Assembly: GCA_044508625.1 (NCBI GenBank)
Contig: JBIQHJ010000012.1
Span: 9,162 to 73,161 of the forward strand
DNA from: Castellaniella sp044508625
Lineage (GTDB): Bacteria > Pseudomonadota > Gammaproteobacteria > Burkholderiales > Burkholderiaceae_B
DNA length: 64,000 nucleotides
Reading direction: 5' to 3'
Shown here: piece by piece, positions 16,650 to 24,341 of the stretch
Position numbering within the stretch: position 1 is the stretch's first letter
How the letters are laid out: each line of letters starts with the position of its first letter
Program-made: the position numbers and the translations under genes
The notes under the pieces: generated by a model
The model's database searches: none
Seen by the model: only the letters and a program-made list of their open reading frames with translations
What the model was told of the DNA's origin: nothing

Positions 16650-17216
16650 GTGGGGCGCAAGCGCATCATCGTCGGCATTACCGGGGCATCGGGCGTGATA
16701 TACGGCGTGCGCGCCGTCAGCGTATTATCCCAACAGCCCGACATCGAGGTCCACCTGATATTGACCGCCGCGGGAAAACGCACCCTGCTGGAGGAAACCG
16801 ATTATAGCGTCAAGGACGTGGAAGCCCTCGCGCACGTCGTCCATAATCCCCAGGATATCGGCGCGCCCATTTCCAGCGGCTCGTTTCGCACCGCGGGGAT
16901 GCTGGTGGCGCCCTGCTCGATCCGGTCCCTGTCCGCCATCGCCAACGGCTACGATGCCAACCTGATCACTCGCGCTGCCGACGTCTGCCTGAAGGAAAGG
17001 CGGCCGCTCGTCCTGCTGGTCCGCGAGACGCCGCTGCATCTGGGGCACCTGGAAACCATGGCCAGGGTGGCGAGCTATGGCGCGATCATCGCGCCGCCCG
17101 TGCCCGCCTTCTACAATCGCCCGGCCTCGATCGACGACCTGGTCGACCACACGGTCGGCCGGGCTTTCGACGTCATGGGCCTGGACCACGAACTGGTCGA
17201 TCGCTGGAAGGAATGA
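16650..17216 (+). CDS. ubiX: Flavin prenyltransferase UbiX
   Basis: 188 residues starting at a GTG (VGRKRIIVGITGASG); the upstream in-frame ATG at 16485 lies inside the previous gene and is rejected. UbiX joins dimethylallyl phosphate to FMN to make the prenyl-FMN cofactor for UbiD. Motifs are GITGASGVIYG for FMN/phosphate binding, SGSFRTAGMLVAPCSIRSLSAIANG, and RRPLVLLVRETPLHLGHLETM. Length is normal for UbiX. Its presence directly after the decarboxylase means the operon supplies its own cofactor and does not depend on the ubiquinone pathway copy. Confidence 0.92.
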   Translation: MGRKRIIVGITGASGVIYGVRAVSVLSQQPDIEVHLILTAAGKRTLLEETDYSVKDVEALAHVVHNPQDIGAPISSGSFRTAGMLVAPCSIRSLSAIANGYDANLITRAADVCLKERRPLVLLVRETPLHLGHLETMARVASYGAIIAPPVPAFYNRPASIDDLVDHTVGRAFDVMGLDHELVDRWKE

Positions 17217-17234
17217 GCCGGCCGCTGCGCCGGC
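17217..17234. terminator. Short hairpin between convergent genes
   Basis: GCCGGC at 17217-17222 pairs with GCCGGC at 17229-17234 in the 25-base gap between the ubiX stop and the stop of the convergent FadB-like gene. It could end both transcripts. There is no U-run on either strand. Confidence 0.35.
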
Positions 17235-17241
17235 GTCGATA

Positions 17242-19308
17242 TCAGGCCTGGATCCGGGGGATGTCCCAGTAGCCGAAGGCGTTGCCCAGCTTGCGGGCGC
17301 AGGCCTCCATGCGCCGCGCCAGCTCGTCGCGGCCGAGGGTGCGGGCGTGGAACATCGGGCCGCCTCGCCAGGCCGGAAAGCCGTAGCCCTTGAGCCAGAC
17401 CGTGTCGATGTCGCCGGGGCGCAAGGCGATGCCTTCCTCCAGGATGCGATGGCCTTCCATCATGAGCGGCAGCAGGCAGCGATCGAGGATCTCGTCCGCG
17501 CCGATGTCCGTGCGCCGCTGAATGCCGTGCTCGCGCGCCAGTGAGGCCATGATCCCGGGCAGTTCGGGGTCCTCCAGGCGCCGCCCGTCCTCGTAACGAT
17601 AGAATCCCGCGCCGGTCTTCTGCCCATGGCGTCCCATCTCGTGCAGTTTCTGGACCACGACCCGGTAGGCGGGATCGGGGGGCGCATCGCCGGACGCCTT
17701 GCGCGAGAGCACCACCTTGGCGGCCACGTCCACGCCCGCGAGATCCAGCATCCGGCAAGGCCCCATGGCAAAGCCGAACGCCTCGAGCGTCTCGTCGATC
17801 AGTGCGGGGGTCGCGCCCTCCAGCAATAGGCCCTCGGTTTCGCGCAGGTATCCTTCCAGCATGCGATTGCCGATGAAGCCGAAGCACACCCCCGATACGA
17901 CCGGGACCTTGGCGATCCGCCGGGCCAGGCGCATGACGGTCGCTAGCGCGTCGGGCGCGGTGTGTTTCCCGCGCACGACCTCCACCAGGCGCATGACGTG
18001 GGCGGGGCTGAAGAAATGCATGCCCAGCACGTCGGCCGGCCGGCCCGAGCACCGGGCCAGGTGATCGATGTCCAGCGACGAGGTGTTGCTGGCGAGGATG
18101 GCGGTGGGTTTCGCGATTTCCCCGAGGCGGCGAAAGATCGCCTCCTTGATGTCGAGCTGCTCGAAGGCCGCCTCCACGATCAGGTCGGTCCGGGCCAGCG
18201 GCGCCTCGTCCAGCGCCACCCGCACCAGGCCGCCGCGCCTTTCCGCCTCGGCGGCCGAGAGCCGGCCCTTTTCGGCCAGGCGCCGGTACGATGCCGTGAT
18301 CGTGGCACTGGCCCGCGACAGGCTGCCGGCGTCCAGGTCGTGCAGGATGACGGGGATGCCGGCATTGGCGAAGCACATCGCGATGCCCACGCCCATTGTG
18401 CCCGCGCCCACCACGCCCACCTCGTCGATGGGCCGCAGCGGGATGTCCTTGGGCAGACCGGGCACGTGGGCGGCTTCGCGTTCCGCGAAGAAAGCGTGCC
18501 TCAGGGCCTGGGATTCGGTCGTGTCGCGGCATCGCAGGAAGGCCTCGCGCTCCAGCCGCAGCCCCTCCTCGAAGGGCCGTTCGACCTCGCGCAGCAACCG
18601 GGCGCAGGCGCGCGCGGCATGCCCGCCCCGATCGGCCGCCGGCAGCCCGTCCAGGCATTCCTGTATCGACTGACGGTCCCGCGCGTCCAGGCGGATCGTG
18701 CGTTGCGCCAGCGCGCGGCCCTGCGTCCCGGCGCGGCCGAGGCCCTTCGCGAACGCCAGGGCGCGCCCTTCGAGGTCGTCGTCGAACACGGCATCCACCA
18801 GGCCCATGTCGAGCGCGGCCGCGGCGGACACCGGCTTGCCGGTGACGATCATCCGCAAGGCCGGCGCCACGCCGACCAGGCGGGGGAGGCGCTGCGTCCC
18901 CCCGGATCCCGGGACGAGCCCCAGCGTCACCTCGGGCAGCCCCAGCGAGGCCGAGCGCAGCGCGACGCGATGGTGGCAGGCCAGGGCCAGCTCGAGTCCG
19001 CCCCCGAGGACGGTGCCAAAGAGCACCGCCACGACCGGCACGGGAAAGGATTCCAGCCGGGCGTGCACCTCGTTCGGATCGGGCTCGGGAATCGCCTCGC
19101 CGTCGAATTCGCGGATGTCCGCCCCCGCCATGAACGTGCGGCCCTTGCAGGTGACCAGGACGGCCGCGAGCGTCGGATTCCGTTCGAGCTCGGTCAGGGC
19201 GTCGACGAGGCCCCGCCTCACCGCCTGCGAGGACGCGTTGACGGGCGGATGGTCGATGGCAATGACGGCGATGTCTTGGATGAGCGTGTATTGGACGGGT
19301 TTTGGCAT
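17242..19308 (-). CDS. Enoyl-CoA hydratase / 3-hydroxyacyl-CoA dehydrogenase (FadB-like)
   Basis: 688-residue bifunctional beta-oxidation enzyme. The N-terminal crotonase domain (about 1-200) keeps both catalytic acids (GGGLELA and LPEVTLGLVPGSGG). The NAD-binding domain starts near residue 295 with VGVVGAGTMGVGIA, and the dehydrogenase catalytic His lies in HFFSPAHVM. Two C-terminal 3HCDH helical domains follow. It hydrates enoyl-CoA and oxidises the 3-hydroxy product. It is downstream of a thiolase gene in the same orientation, giving the last three steps of beta-oxidation. It converges on the UbiD/UbiX operon and likely serves the same pathway. Confidence 0.93.
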   Translation of the reverse strand: MPKPVQYTLIQDIAVIAIDHPPVNASSQAVRRGLVDALTELERNPTLAAVLVTCKGRTFMAGADIREFDGEAIPEPDPNEVHARLESFPVPVVAVLFGTVLGGGLELALACHHRVALRSASLGLPEVTLGLVPGSGGTQRLPRLVGVAPALRMIVTGKPVSAAAALDMGLVDAVFDDDLEGRALAFAKGLGRAGTQGRALAQRTIRLDARDRQSIQECLDGLPAADRGGHAARACARLLREVERPFEEGLRLEREAFLRCRDTTESQALRHAFFAEREAAHVPGLPKDIPLRPIDEVGVVGAGTMGVGIAMCFANAGIPVILHDLDAGSLSRASATITASYRRLAEKGRLSAAEAERRGGLVRVALDEAPLARTDLIVEAAFEQLDIKEAIFRRLGEIAKPTAILASNTSSLDIDHLARCSGRPADVLGMHFFSPAHVMRLVEVVRGKHTAPDALATVMRLARRIAKVPVVSGVCFGFIGNRMLEGYLRETEGLLLEGATPALIDETLEAFGFAMGPCRMLDLAGVDVAAKVVLSRKASGDAPPDPAYRVVVQKLHEMGRHGQKTGAGFYRYEDGRRLEDPELPGIMASLAREHGIQRRTDIGADEILDRCLLPLMMEGHRILEEGIALRPGDIDTVWLKGYGFPAWRGGPMFHARTLGRDELARRMEACARKLGNAFGYWDIPRIQA

Positions 19309-19321
19309 GGGGGCTTTGTGT

Positions 19322-19415
19322 GGGGATGCTTCGCGGTGGGATGCCTGTGCGTCGGGGTGCCTGTGCGTTGGGTGCTATGCGTCGGGATGCCTATGCGTGG
19401 ATGGCCTGTGTGGCG
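19322..19415. repeat. Degenerate 16-bp tandem repeat in intergenic gap
   Basis: Six units, five of 16 bp and one of 14 bp, of the form GGGATGCCTGTGCGTC fill most of the gap between the thiolase stop (19510) and the FadB-like start (19308). Examples are 19338-19353, 19354-19369 and 19384-19399. An ORF can be read through but looks like a by-product of the repeat. Confidence 0.8.
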
Positions 19416-19509
19416 CTGGCCTGCGTGGCACCGGCTTGCATGGGCGAGCGCGCCGCTGGCGTGTCCAGCGCCTGCCTGGATGGGCTCCGCGGGGGTGGCG
19501 TTTTCGGTG

Positions 19510-20700
19510 TCATGGCTGGAATATTTCAAAAAGGGCGGCCGCCCCCATGCCGCCGCCGACGCACATGCTGACGACGGCGTATTTCGCGCGGCGGCGGCGC
19601 CCCTCGAGGAGGATGTGTCCCGCCAGCCGGGCACCCGTCATGCCGTAAGGGTGTCCGATCGAGATCGCCCCGCCGTTCACGTTGAGGATCCCGGGATCGA
19701 TGTCGAGAAAGTTCCGGCAGTACAGGGTCTGGCAGGCGAAGGCCTCGTTGATTTCCCAGAGGTCGATGTCGTCGAAGTCCAGGCCGTGCCGCTTCAGGAG
19801 TCTCGGGATCGCGTGGATCGGGCCGAGGCCCATTTCCTCCGGCGCGCAGCCGGCCACGACCGCGCCGCGGTAGGCGCCCAGCGGCTCGAGGCCACGCCGC
19901 TGCGCCAGGGTGCCTTCCATGACGACGCAGGCCGCTGCGCCGTCCGACAATTGGCTGGCATTGCCGGCCGTGATCGAGCCGCCTTCGACCACGGGCTTGA
20001 GCGCGGCCAGGCTTTCGAGCGAGGTTTCGGGCCGGTTGCCCTCGTCCTTCGACAGCAGCAGCTCGCGCAGCTCCACCCGTCCGCTTTCCTTGTCGATGCG
20101 CGCATGGGTCGTCTGGATGGGGACGATTTCCGCGTCGAACCGGCCGTCCTCTTGCGCCAGGCGGGTTCTTTGCTGGGAGGACAGGGCATAGGCGTCCTGC
20201 TCGTCCCTGCCGATGCCGTATTTCCGCGCCACGAACTCCGCGGTCTGCAGCATGGGCATGTAGGCGTGCTGCGCGCCGGCGATGACGTTCGGATCGGCTT
20301 CGCGCGCGATCCAGGGCAGATAGTCGTTCTGCACCAGGGAAACGCTGTCCTGCCCCCCGGCGACGGCGATCCGCATGTTGCCGACCATGATCTCGTGCGC
20401 GGCATTCGTGATGGCCATCAGGCCCGAGGCGCACTGGCGGTCCAGCGTCTGGCCCGCCACCGACACCGGCAGGCCGGCGGCCAGCGCCGCGTGCCGGGCG
20501 AGGTTTCCGCCCGCCGTCCCGGCCGACAGCACCGTTCCCATCACCACGTCGTCGATCTCGGCCGGATCGATCCCGGCGCGCTCGACCGCATGGCGGATCG
20601 CGTGGGCGGCCAGCGTCGGGGACTTGGTGTGGTTCAATGCGCCGCGAAAAGCCTTCCCGATGGGCGTGCGGGCCGTCGAGACGATGACAGCTTCTTTCAT
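19510..20700 (-). CDS. Acetyl-CoA acyltransferase (thiolase)
   Basis: 396-residue thiolase of the degradative type, cleaving 3-ketoacyl-CoA with CoA. It keeps the nucleophilic Cys90 (DRQCASG), NEAFACQ, the GHPYGMTGARLAGH histidine and the CVGGGMG cysteine. First gene of a two-gene leftward operon with the FadB-like enzyme, 201 bases apart because of the repeat tract. The promoter region is shared with the divergent GntR regulator at 21114, which is the obvious candidate to control it. Confidence 0.93.
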   Translation of the reverse strand: MKEAVIVSTARTPIGKAFRGALNHTKSPTLAAHAIRHAVERAGIDPAEIDDVVMGTVLSAGTAGGNLARHAALAAGLPVSVAGQTLDRQCASGLMAITNAAHEIMVGNMRIAVAGGQDSVSLVQNDYLPWIAREADPNVIAGAQHAYMPMLQTAEFVARKYGIGRDEQDAYALSSQQRTRLAQEDGRFDAEIVPIQTTHARIDKESGRVELRELLLSKDEGNRPETSLESLAALKPVVEGGSITAGNASQLSDGAAACVVMEGTLAQRRGLEPLGAYRGAVVAGCAPEEMGLGPIHAIPRLLKRHGLDFDDIDLWEINEAFACQTLYCRNFLDIDPGILNVNGGAISIGHPYGMTGARLAGHILLEGRRRRAKYAVVSMCVGGGMGAAALFEIFQP

Positions 20701-20807
20701 GGGTTTTTCGGTGTCGTCGTGAGTGTTGTCGTTCAGGAGGCCATCGGCCGTTCAGGATTTGGCGTCCGTGGGTTTGGCGCATGGCACGGCCGTCGCGAGC
20801 GACTCGG

Positions 20808-20837
20808 CCGGCACGCGATTCCCCGGCACGCGATTCC
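20808..20837. repeat. 15-bp perfect direct repeat
   Basis: CCGGCACGCGATTCC occurs twice head-to-tail (20808-20822 and 20823-20837), directly beside the AT-rich promoter/operator at 20841-20880. Confidence 0.9.
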
Positions 20838-20853
20838 CTCTGGTACTGTATAA

Positions 20854-20877
20854 TTGTAGGATGATAATATCATACAA
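20854..20877. promoter_or_regulatory. Candidate operator/promoter of thiolase operon and GntR gene
   Basis: ATGAT-AAT-ATCAT (20861-20873) is a 5-3-5 inverted repeat inside a TTGTA...TACAA frame (20854-20877, imperfect). A TATAAT hexamer at 20848-20853 on the plus strand and TTGTAT on the minus strand fit promoter elements. Binding by the adjacent GntR protein is inferred from position. Confidence 0.55.
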
Positions 20878-21113
20878 AATGAGCCCCAAATTATCAAGCG
20901 CCGGCCCTCGTCCGTGGCGCGGGATGCGGCGCGTGGCCCCGCCGGGGGTGAGGCCTTGGCTTGCCTTTTCGTGTACAAGTGGATAGTTTGCGAAAATTGA
21001 GCCCATCGGATGATGGATGGTCGATGAGTCCATCGTATGGATCCGTGCCCGGGAATTTCCCGGACCTTGCACCACCCGTTTTCACCAATCACCGCTTCGG
21101 AGAACGACCCGCC

Positions 21114-21848
21114 ATGATTTCATCGACAGATACCGCCGGCGAAAAGCCCAAATCGCCGGCTCAGATCAGCGCATCCGACAAGGTATTCTGGGGTATCGTG
21201 CGAGGGCTCGAGACGCAGCAGTTCGTCCCCGGACAGCGGCTGGTGGAGGCCGACCTGGCCGCGCGCTTCCACGTCGGCCGCAACGTCGTGCGCGAGGCCA
21301 TGCAGCGCCTCGCCGCCGAGGGCCTGGTCGATTTGTCCCGGCACAAGAGCGTGTCCGTGCGCGTGCTCTCGCGCAGCGAGGCGTTCGACCTGCTCGATAT
21401 CGCGGAAAGGATCTTCGGGCTGCTGACCCGCAGCGCGACGCGCGCCCACCAGGATCCGGGCCATGCGGACGAGCTGAGGGCGGTCATGGAGGCCCTGCGC
21501 GCGGCGGACGACCAGCGCGACCCCAAGGCGTTCGCCTCGGCCCGGCGGGGCTTTCACCGCACCCTGCTGAACATGGGCGGGAACCGCGACCTGAAGCGCC
21601 TCTTCACGACGATCCACCTCCCCATCCTCTACGCCCAGCAGCAGATCCCCTCCTTGCAGCAGATCCGCCTGGTCGATTATCAGCGGATCGTCACCGCCGT
21701 GCTCTCCGGGGACCCGGATGCCGCCGACGAAGCCGGCAAACACCACGTCCAGAACGTCCGCCGGGCATTGCAGGAACTGGAAGCCAGCATCGACCGCCGC
21801 GAACTCTGGCCCGCACAGGAACTCGAAGCCTCCGCGGATGCTCGGTGA
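21114..21848 (+). CDS. GntR-family regulator, FCD type
   Basis: 244 residues from ATG 21114 (MISSTDTAGE). The winged-helix domain (about 20-85) has LETQQFVPGQRLVEADLAARFHVGRNVVREAMQRLAAEGLV, and a helical FCD ligand domain follows (FHRTLLNMGGN, HHVQNVRRAL). It lies divergent to the thiolase/FadB-like operon across a region with a palindrome, the normal arrangement for a local acyl-CoA- or acid-sensing repressor. Its final codons run into a 22-bp tandem repeat array, so the C-terminal dozen residues may be repeat-derived. Confidence 0.88.
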   Translation: MISSTDTAGEKPKSPAQISASDKVFWGIVRGLETQQFVPGQRLVEADLAARFHVGRNVVREAMQRLAAEGLVDLSRHKSVSVRVLSRSEAFDLLDIAERIFGLLTRSATRAHQDPGHADELRAVMEALRAADDQRDPKAFASARRGFHRTLLNMGGNRDLKRLFTTIHLPILYAQQQIPSLQQIRLVDYQRIVTAVLSGDPDAADEAGKHHVQNVRRALQELEASIDRRELWPAQELEASADAR

Positions 21849-21967
21849 CTCCTTTGCGGAGGCCCGATGAATCCTTAGCGGATGCGCGGTGACTCCTTTG
21901 CGGATGTTTGATGGGTCTTTTGGGGATTCCCGACGAATCTTTCGCGGGTGACCGATGAATCGGCGGG
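21822..21967. repeat. 22-bp degenerate tandem repeat at GntR 3' end
   Basis: About 6.5 units of 22 bp with the form GATGAATCCTTTGCGGATGC. Clear units are 21844-21865, 21866-21887, 21888-21909, 21910-21931 and 21932-21953, with a coding-side unit at 21822-21843 that overlaps the end of the GntR gene. The stop codon lies in the second unit. No gene is seen from 21849 to 22162. Confidence 0.85.
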
Positions 21968-22043
21968 GGCGGGGGCTTGCCATTGCGGGGTCAATGGCGG
22001 CGGATTGATGTTGGAAATTCAGGGTTGGAAGGGCGGTGCGGGA

Positions 22044-22071
22044 AATCGGGATCGAGGAATCGGGATCGAGG
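22044..22071. repeat. 14-bp direct repeat, two copies
   Basis: AATCGGGATCGAGG occurs twice perfectly (22044-22057, 22058-22071) and decays in a third copy, in the gene-free stretch 21849-22162 after the GntR gene. Confidence 0.8.
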
Positions 22072-22162
22072 AATCAGTGTCGGGAGGAATGGATCGATAT
22101 CGAGAAGAATGGCCCGATGCCTGATTTGGCGGTCTTCCACCGTCCGTCCGCTTCGATGATGT

Positions 22163-22630
22163 TCAGAGATCTTTCTCCGGCCAGCCGTCCGATTCGACGG
22201 CGCGGGCGGCGCCGATCGGATGGCGCGCCCGGTGCTCCCGGCGCCATCTGAGCGCCAGCCACCATGCGAAGGCGGCCAGCGCCGCCCCGGCCAGGTTGCC
22301 ACCGATGTCGCCCAGGCTGAAATCCCGCGTCGCCGGTTGCAGCGCATGCTGCAGCCATTCCACCAGCGGCGCCGCGGCCGCCAGCGCCGGCCAGACCCCC
22401 CAGGCGCCACGGCGCCCATAGGCCGCCAGCGCGCCGCACAGGCCCAGGCCCAGGAAAGCCAGCACGTGCATCGCCTTGTCCGATTCATTGAACAGCTCGG
22501 GCGGCGATTCAGGCCGGAACACCCCATAGCAGAACACCGCCAGGCATGCGCAGAACAGCGCCAGCCGATGGCGCCAGACCAGCGCCGGCAAAATGTCGCG
22601 GAAAATGCTGCGGGTAGGGTCGTGTTGCAC
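22163..22630 (-). CDS. VanZ-like membrane protein
   Basis: 155 residues with about four hydrophobic segments (LALFCACLAVFCYGVF, HVLAFLGLGLCGALAA, a central Ala-rich span, and AGAALAAFAWWLAL). The ESDKAMHVLAF and EWLQHALQPATRDFSLGDIGGNLAG motifs match the VanZ-like family, inner-membrane proteins of poorly known role named after a teicoplanin-resistance protein. Nothing nearby suggests glycopeptide resistance. It follows, in the same orientation, an unknown conserved protein; the pair looks like stable chromosomal background rather than part of a catabolic unit. Confidence 0.8.
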   Translation of the reverse strand: MQHDPTRSIFRDILPALVWRHRLALFCACLAVFCYGVFRPESPPELFNESDKAMHVLAFLGLGLCGALAAYGRRGAWGVWPALAAAAPLVEWLQHALQPATRDFSLGDIGGNLAGAALAAFAWWLALRWRREHRARHPIGAARAVESDGWPEKDL

Positions 22631-22716
22631 GGCCAGGCGATGGTCCGGATTCAGTGCGCGTCTTTGATGGGGCTACGCGTGAGCCGCTTTCTCGATGATA
22701 CCGGAAACCCCTTGGT

Positions 22717-23574
22717 TCAGGCTTTCCCCGTGGGCTGCGGTATCGGCCTGCGAACAAAGCCGAGTGTAGCCTCCACACCCTGCGCAGGTATCGTCCCCAA
22801 GGGCGCGAATGTCACAGCGGATTTGCCGATCGTGTCCGCCGGCGCCCCGCTGGAATTCGACGGATCGGGCGCCCCCAGCCGCAGGGCGGGGATGGCGCTT
22901 GCACCCGCCTCCAGCAGCTCGGCAAGCGGCTGCCCTTCGGGCGTGAGCAGCGCATCGATCACCTCGGCCATGTCCCGGCCCGAAACCAGGCCGGCGCCTT
23001 GGCTCGCCTGCGCGTACAGGCGGCCGTCCTCGTCCAGCCACCAGTGCGTGACCGGCCCATAGGGCCGCCCCGTGTGGGTCCTCAGCAGCAAACCGCCCCG
23101 CGCGTCGCGGTCCGTGCGCAGAATCCACGGCGCCCCGTCCAGCCGCACGTACACCCGCTGCGGCCCATTCTGGAAATACCAGCGACCCCGATCGTCCCCC
23201 GCATAATTGCGGCCGATGAAATCGATGATCTGTGGATTGGTGATGGCCTCGCCGGGATCCGCGGCACTGTCGTCCGTCTCTGCCCCCGCCTCGGTGTCAG
23301 CCTCTGTATCGGCCTGGCCGCCAGGTCCCGCGCCAAGCCCTTCGCCGGCTCCGCCGCCGGTCCTCGCTTCGGCCTCGCCGCTGGCTCCGCCGGTGCCGCG
23401 GCCGGCATCCGGCGTATCGGCACCCTCCGCGTCCGCCGCATGCGCACCGCCCACGGTCCATCCGCGCCCCTGCGGATGCAGGCGCCATACGCCCTGGCGT
23501 GACAGCGACAGCCAGCCGTGGACATCCGGCACATCCGGCCAGCGCGCCATGGCGGCGATGACTTGTGGATCCAT
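22717..23574 (-). CDS. Conserved protein of unknown function with low-complexity insert
   Basis: 285 residues, soluble. The N-terminal part (MDPQVIAAMARWPDVPDVHGWLSLSRQGVWRL) and the central part (IIDFIGRNYAGDDRGRWYFQNGPQRVYVRLD, then VTHWWLDEDGRLYAQ) look like a conserved beta-rich protein found in betaproteobacteria, but I cannot name a family with confidence. Between them, residues of about 45-110 form a Gly/Ala/Glu/Asp/Thr-rich insert that looks like expanded linker. No catalytic motif is visible. It lies 86 bases upstream of the VanZ-like gene in the same orientation. Confidence 0.7.
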   Translation of the reverse strand: MDPQVIAAMARWPDVPDVHGWLSLSRQGVWRLHPQGRGWTVGGAHAADAEGADTPDAGRGTGGASGEAEARTGGGAGEGLGAGPGGQADTEADTEAGAETDDSAADPGEAITNPQIIDFIGRNYAGDDRGRWYFQNGPQRVYVRLDGAPWILRTDRDARGGLLLRTHTGRPYGPVTHWWLDEDGRLYAQASQGAGLVSGRDMAEVIDALLTPEGQPLAELLEAGASAIPALRLGAPDPSNSSGAPADTIGKSAVTFAPLGTIPAQGVEATLGFVRRPIPQPTGKA

Positions 23575-23763
23575 GGCTTGAAATTCTACGCCTTGCGCTG
23601 TGGGAATGACTCGTCAAACGTCAGCGCGGCGGCGGGTCATCGATTTCGATGCAATCGTAGATTTCGTCGCGATCTGGAATGCTTCGGGCGTCCAGGAAAG
23701 CCGCCTCATCTGGAGGCTCGGAGCCTCGGCATTGGTCCCTTTTCTAGATCGAATCCTGTGCCT

Positions 23764-24063
23764 TCATGCCGCCTCGCGCCAGCCTGATCCCGTTTCCTCG
23801 AAAACGATTTTGCCGAAGTCCTTTTTATCGAGATCGATCAGGCGGTCGATCATCTCTCGCATCTTGACGTTCCCGTCCAGCGATTCCAGGTAGATGACAC
23901 GAACGAGCCGATCATGCGCCTTGGGCATTCGCCGGCCGCGCTCCCACAGCGATACGGTTTGCTCCGTCGATCCGAGCAGGTCGGCGAGCCGCTTTTGGGA
24001 CAGGCCTATTTCCTTTCTCAGGAATCTCAACTCGGCGCCGGTCAAATCACTGCTGCAATCCAT
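23764..24063 (-). CDS. XRE-type HTH protein, probable antitoxin
   Basis: 99 residues. A helix-turn-helix occupies about residues 8-60 (TGAELRFLRKEIGLSQKRLADLLGSTEQTVSLWERGRR), as in MqsA- or HigA-like antitoxins, followed by a short helical tail. It overlaps the end of the upstream DUF4258-like gene by 22 bases, so the pair is translationally coupled, the usual toxin-then-antitoxin arrangement of HigBA and MqsRA. A direct test of toxicity is needed to be sure that it is an antitoxin rather than a simple regulator. Confidence 0.75.
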   Translation of the reverse strand: MDCSSDLTGAELRFLRKEIGLSQKRLADLLGSTEQTVSLWERGRRMPKAHDRLVRVIYLESLDGNVKMREMIDRLIDLDKKDFGKIVFEETGSGWREAA

Positions 24064-24290
24064 TCGCCAGCCTCGTCACGGTGCAGGGCAGCGGCCACAC
24101 GCACCTCATCCCCCGCCCAGCGATACTGCAACGTACATTTCCATGAGCCATCGATATCCTGATGCGCGGGCTCGTGGATGGAACCCAGGCGCAAGCATGT
24201 CAAGACTTGCTTGATCGTGATTTTTCTTTGGTTCATCCGCTTTCTGGCGTGGGTCCTGATGTAGACATTGCATGAATCCTGTGGACGCAA
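24042..24290 (-). CDS. DUF4258-like small protein, probable toxin
   Basis: 82 residues. THARKRMNQRKITIKQVLTCLRLG is the typical opening of DUF4258 proteins, small folds related to RNase-type toxins, followed by a beta-rich half (WKCTLQYRWAGDEVRVAAAL). No ATG is available upstream of the conserved HARKRM segment; the first usable start is TTG at 24290, which lies inside the U-tract of the tRNA-Cys terminator. An internal ATG at 24236 would remove the conserved start. It is followed by, and overlaps, an XRE-type gene. The toxin role is inferred from this pairing. Confidence 0.65.
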   Translation of the reverse strand: MRPQDSCNVYIRTHARKRMNQRKITIKQVLTCLRLGSIHEPAHQDIDGSWKCTLQYRWAGDEVRVAAALHRDEAGEWIAAVI

Positions 24291-24324
24291 AAAAAACCCG
24301 CAAAGCCTATGCCGCTGCGGGTTT
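24289..24324 (-). terminator. Rho-independent terminator of tRNA-Cys
   Basis: On the minus strand AAACCCGCA (24316-24324) pairs with TGCGGGTTT (24294-24302), followed by an eight-T run. It lies 17 bases past the tRNA 3' end. This is the clearest intrinsic terminator in the window. Confidence 0.9.
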
Positions 24325-24341
24325 CATCGAAAAGCCAAACC

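Larger units (their letters stand above)
20701..21113. other. Divergent intergenic region, no gene seen
   Basis: Holds the promoters of the thiolase operon and the GntR gene. The centre is AT-rich (20841-20880) with TATAAT-like hexamers on both strands. ORFs that extend through it have no recognisable protein features. Confidence 0.6.

Noticed and set aside
19302..19648. ORFs through the 16-bp repeats
   Set aside because: Periodic Cys/Gly/Ala-rich translation results from the repeats; no start with ribosome site and no independent features.
21822..21967. CRISPR array or phage attachment site
   Set aside because: 22-bp units are contiguous with no unique spacers, and no cas or integrase genes are near.
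23600..23893. 97-residue plus-strand ORF between the unknown protein and the XRE gene
   Set aside because: Overlaps the XRE gene, no ribosome site, no recognisable features.
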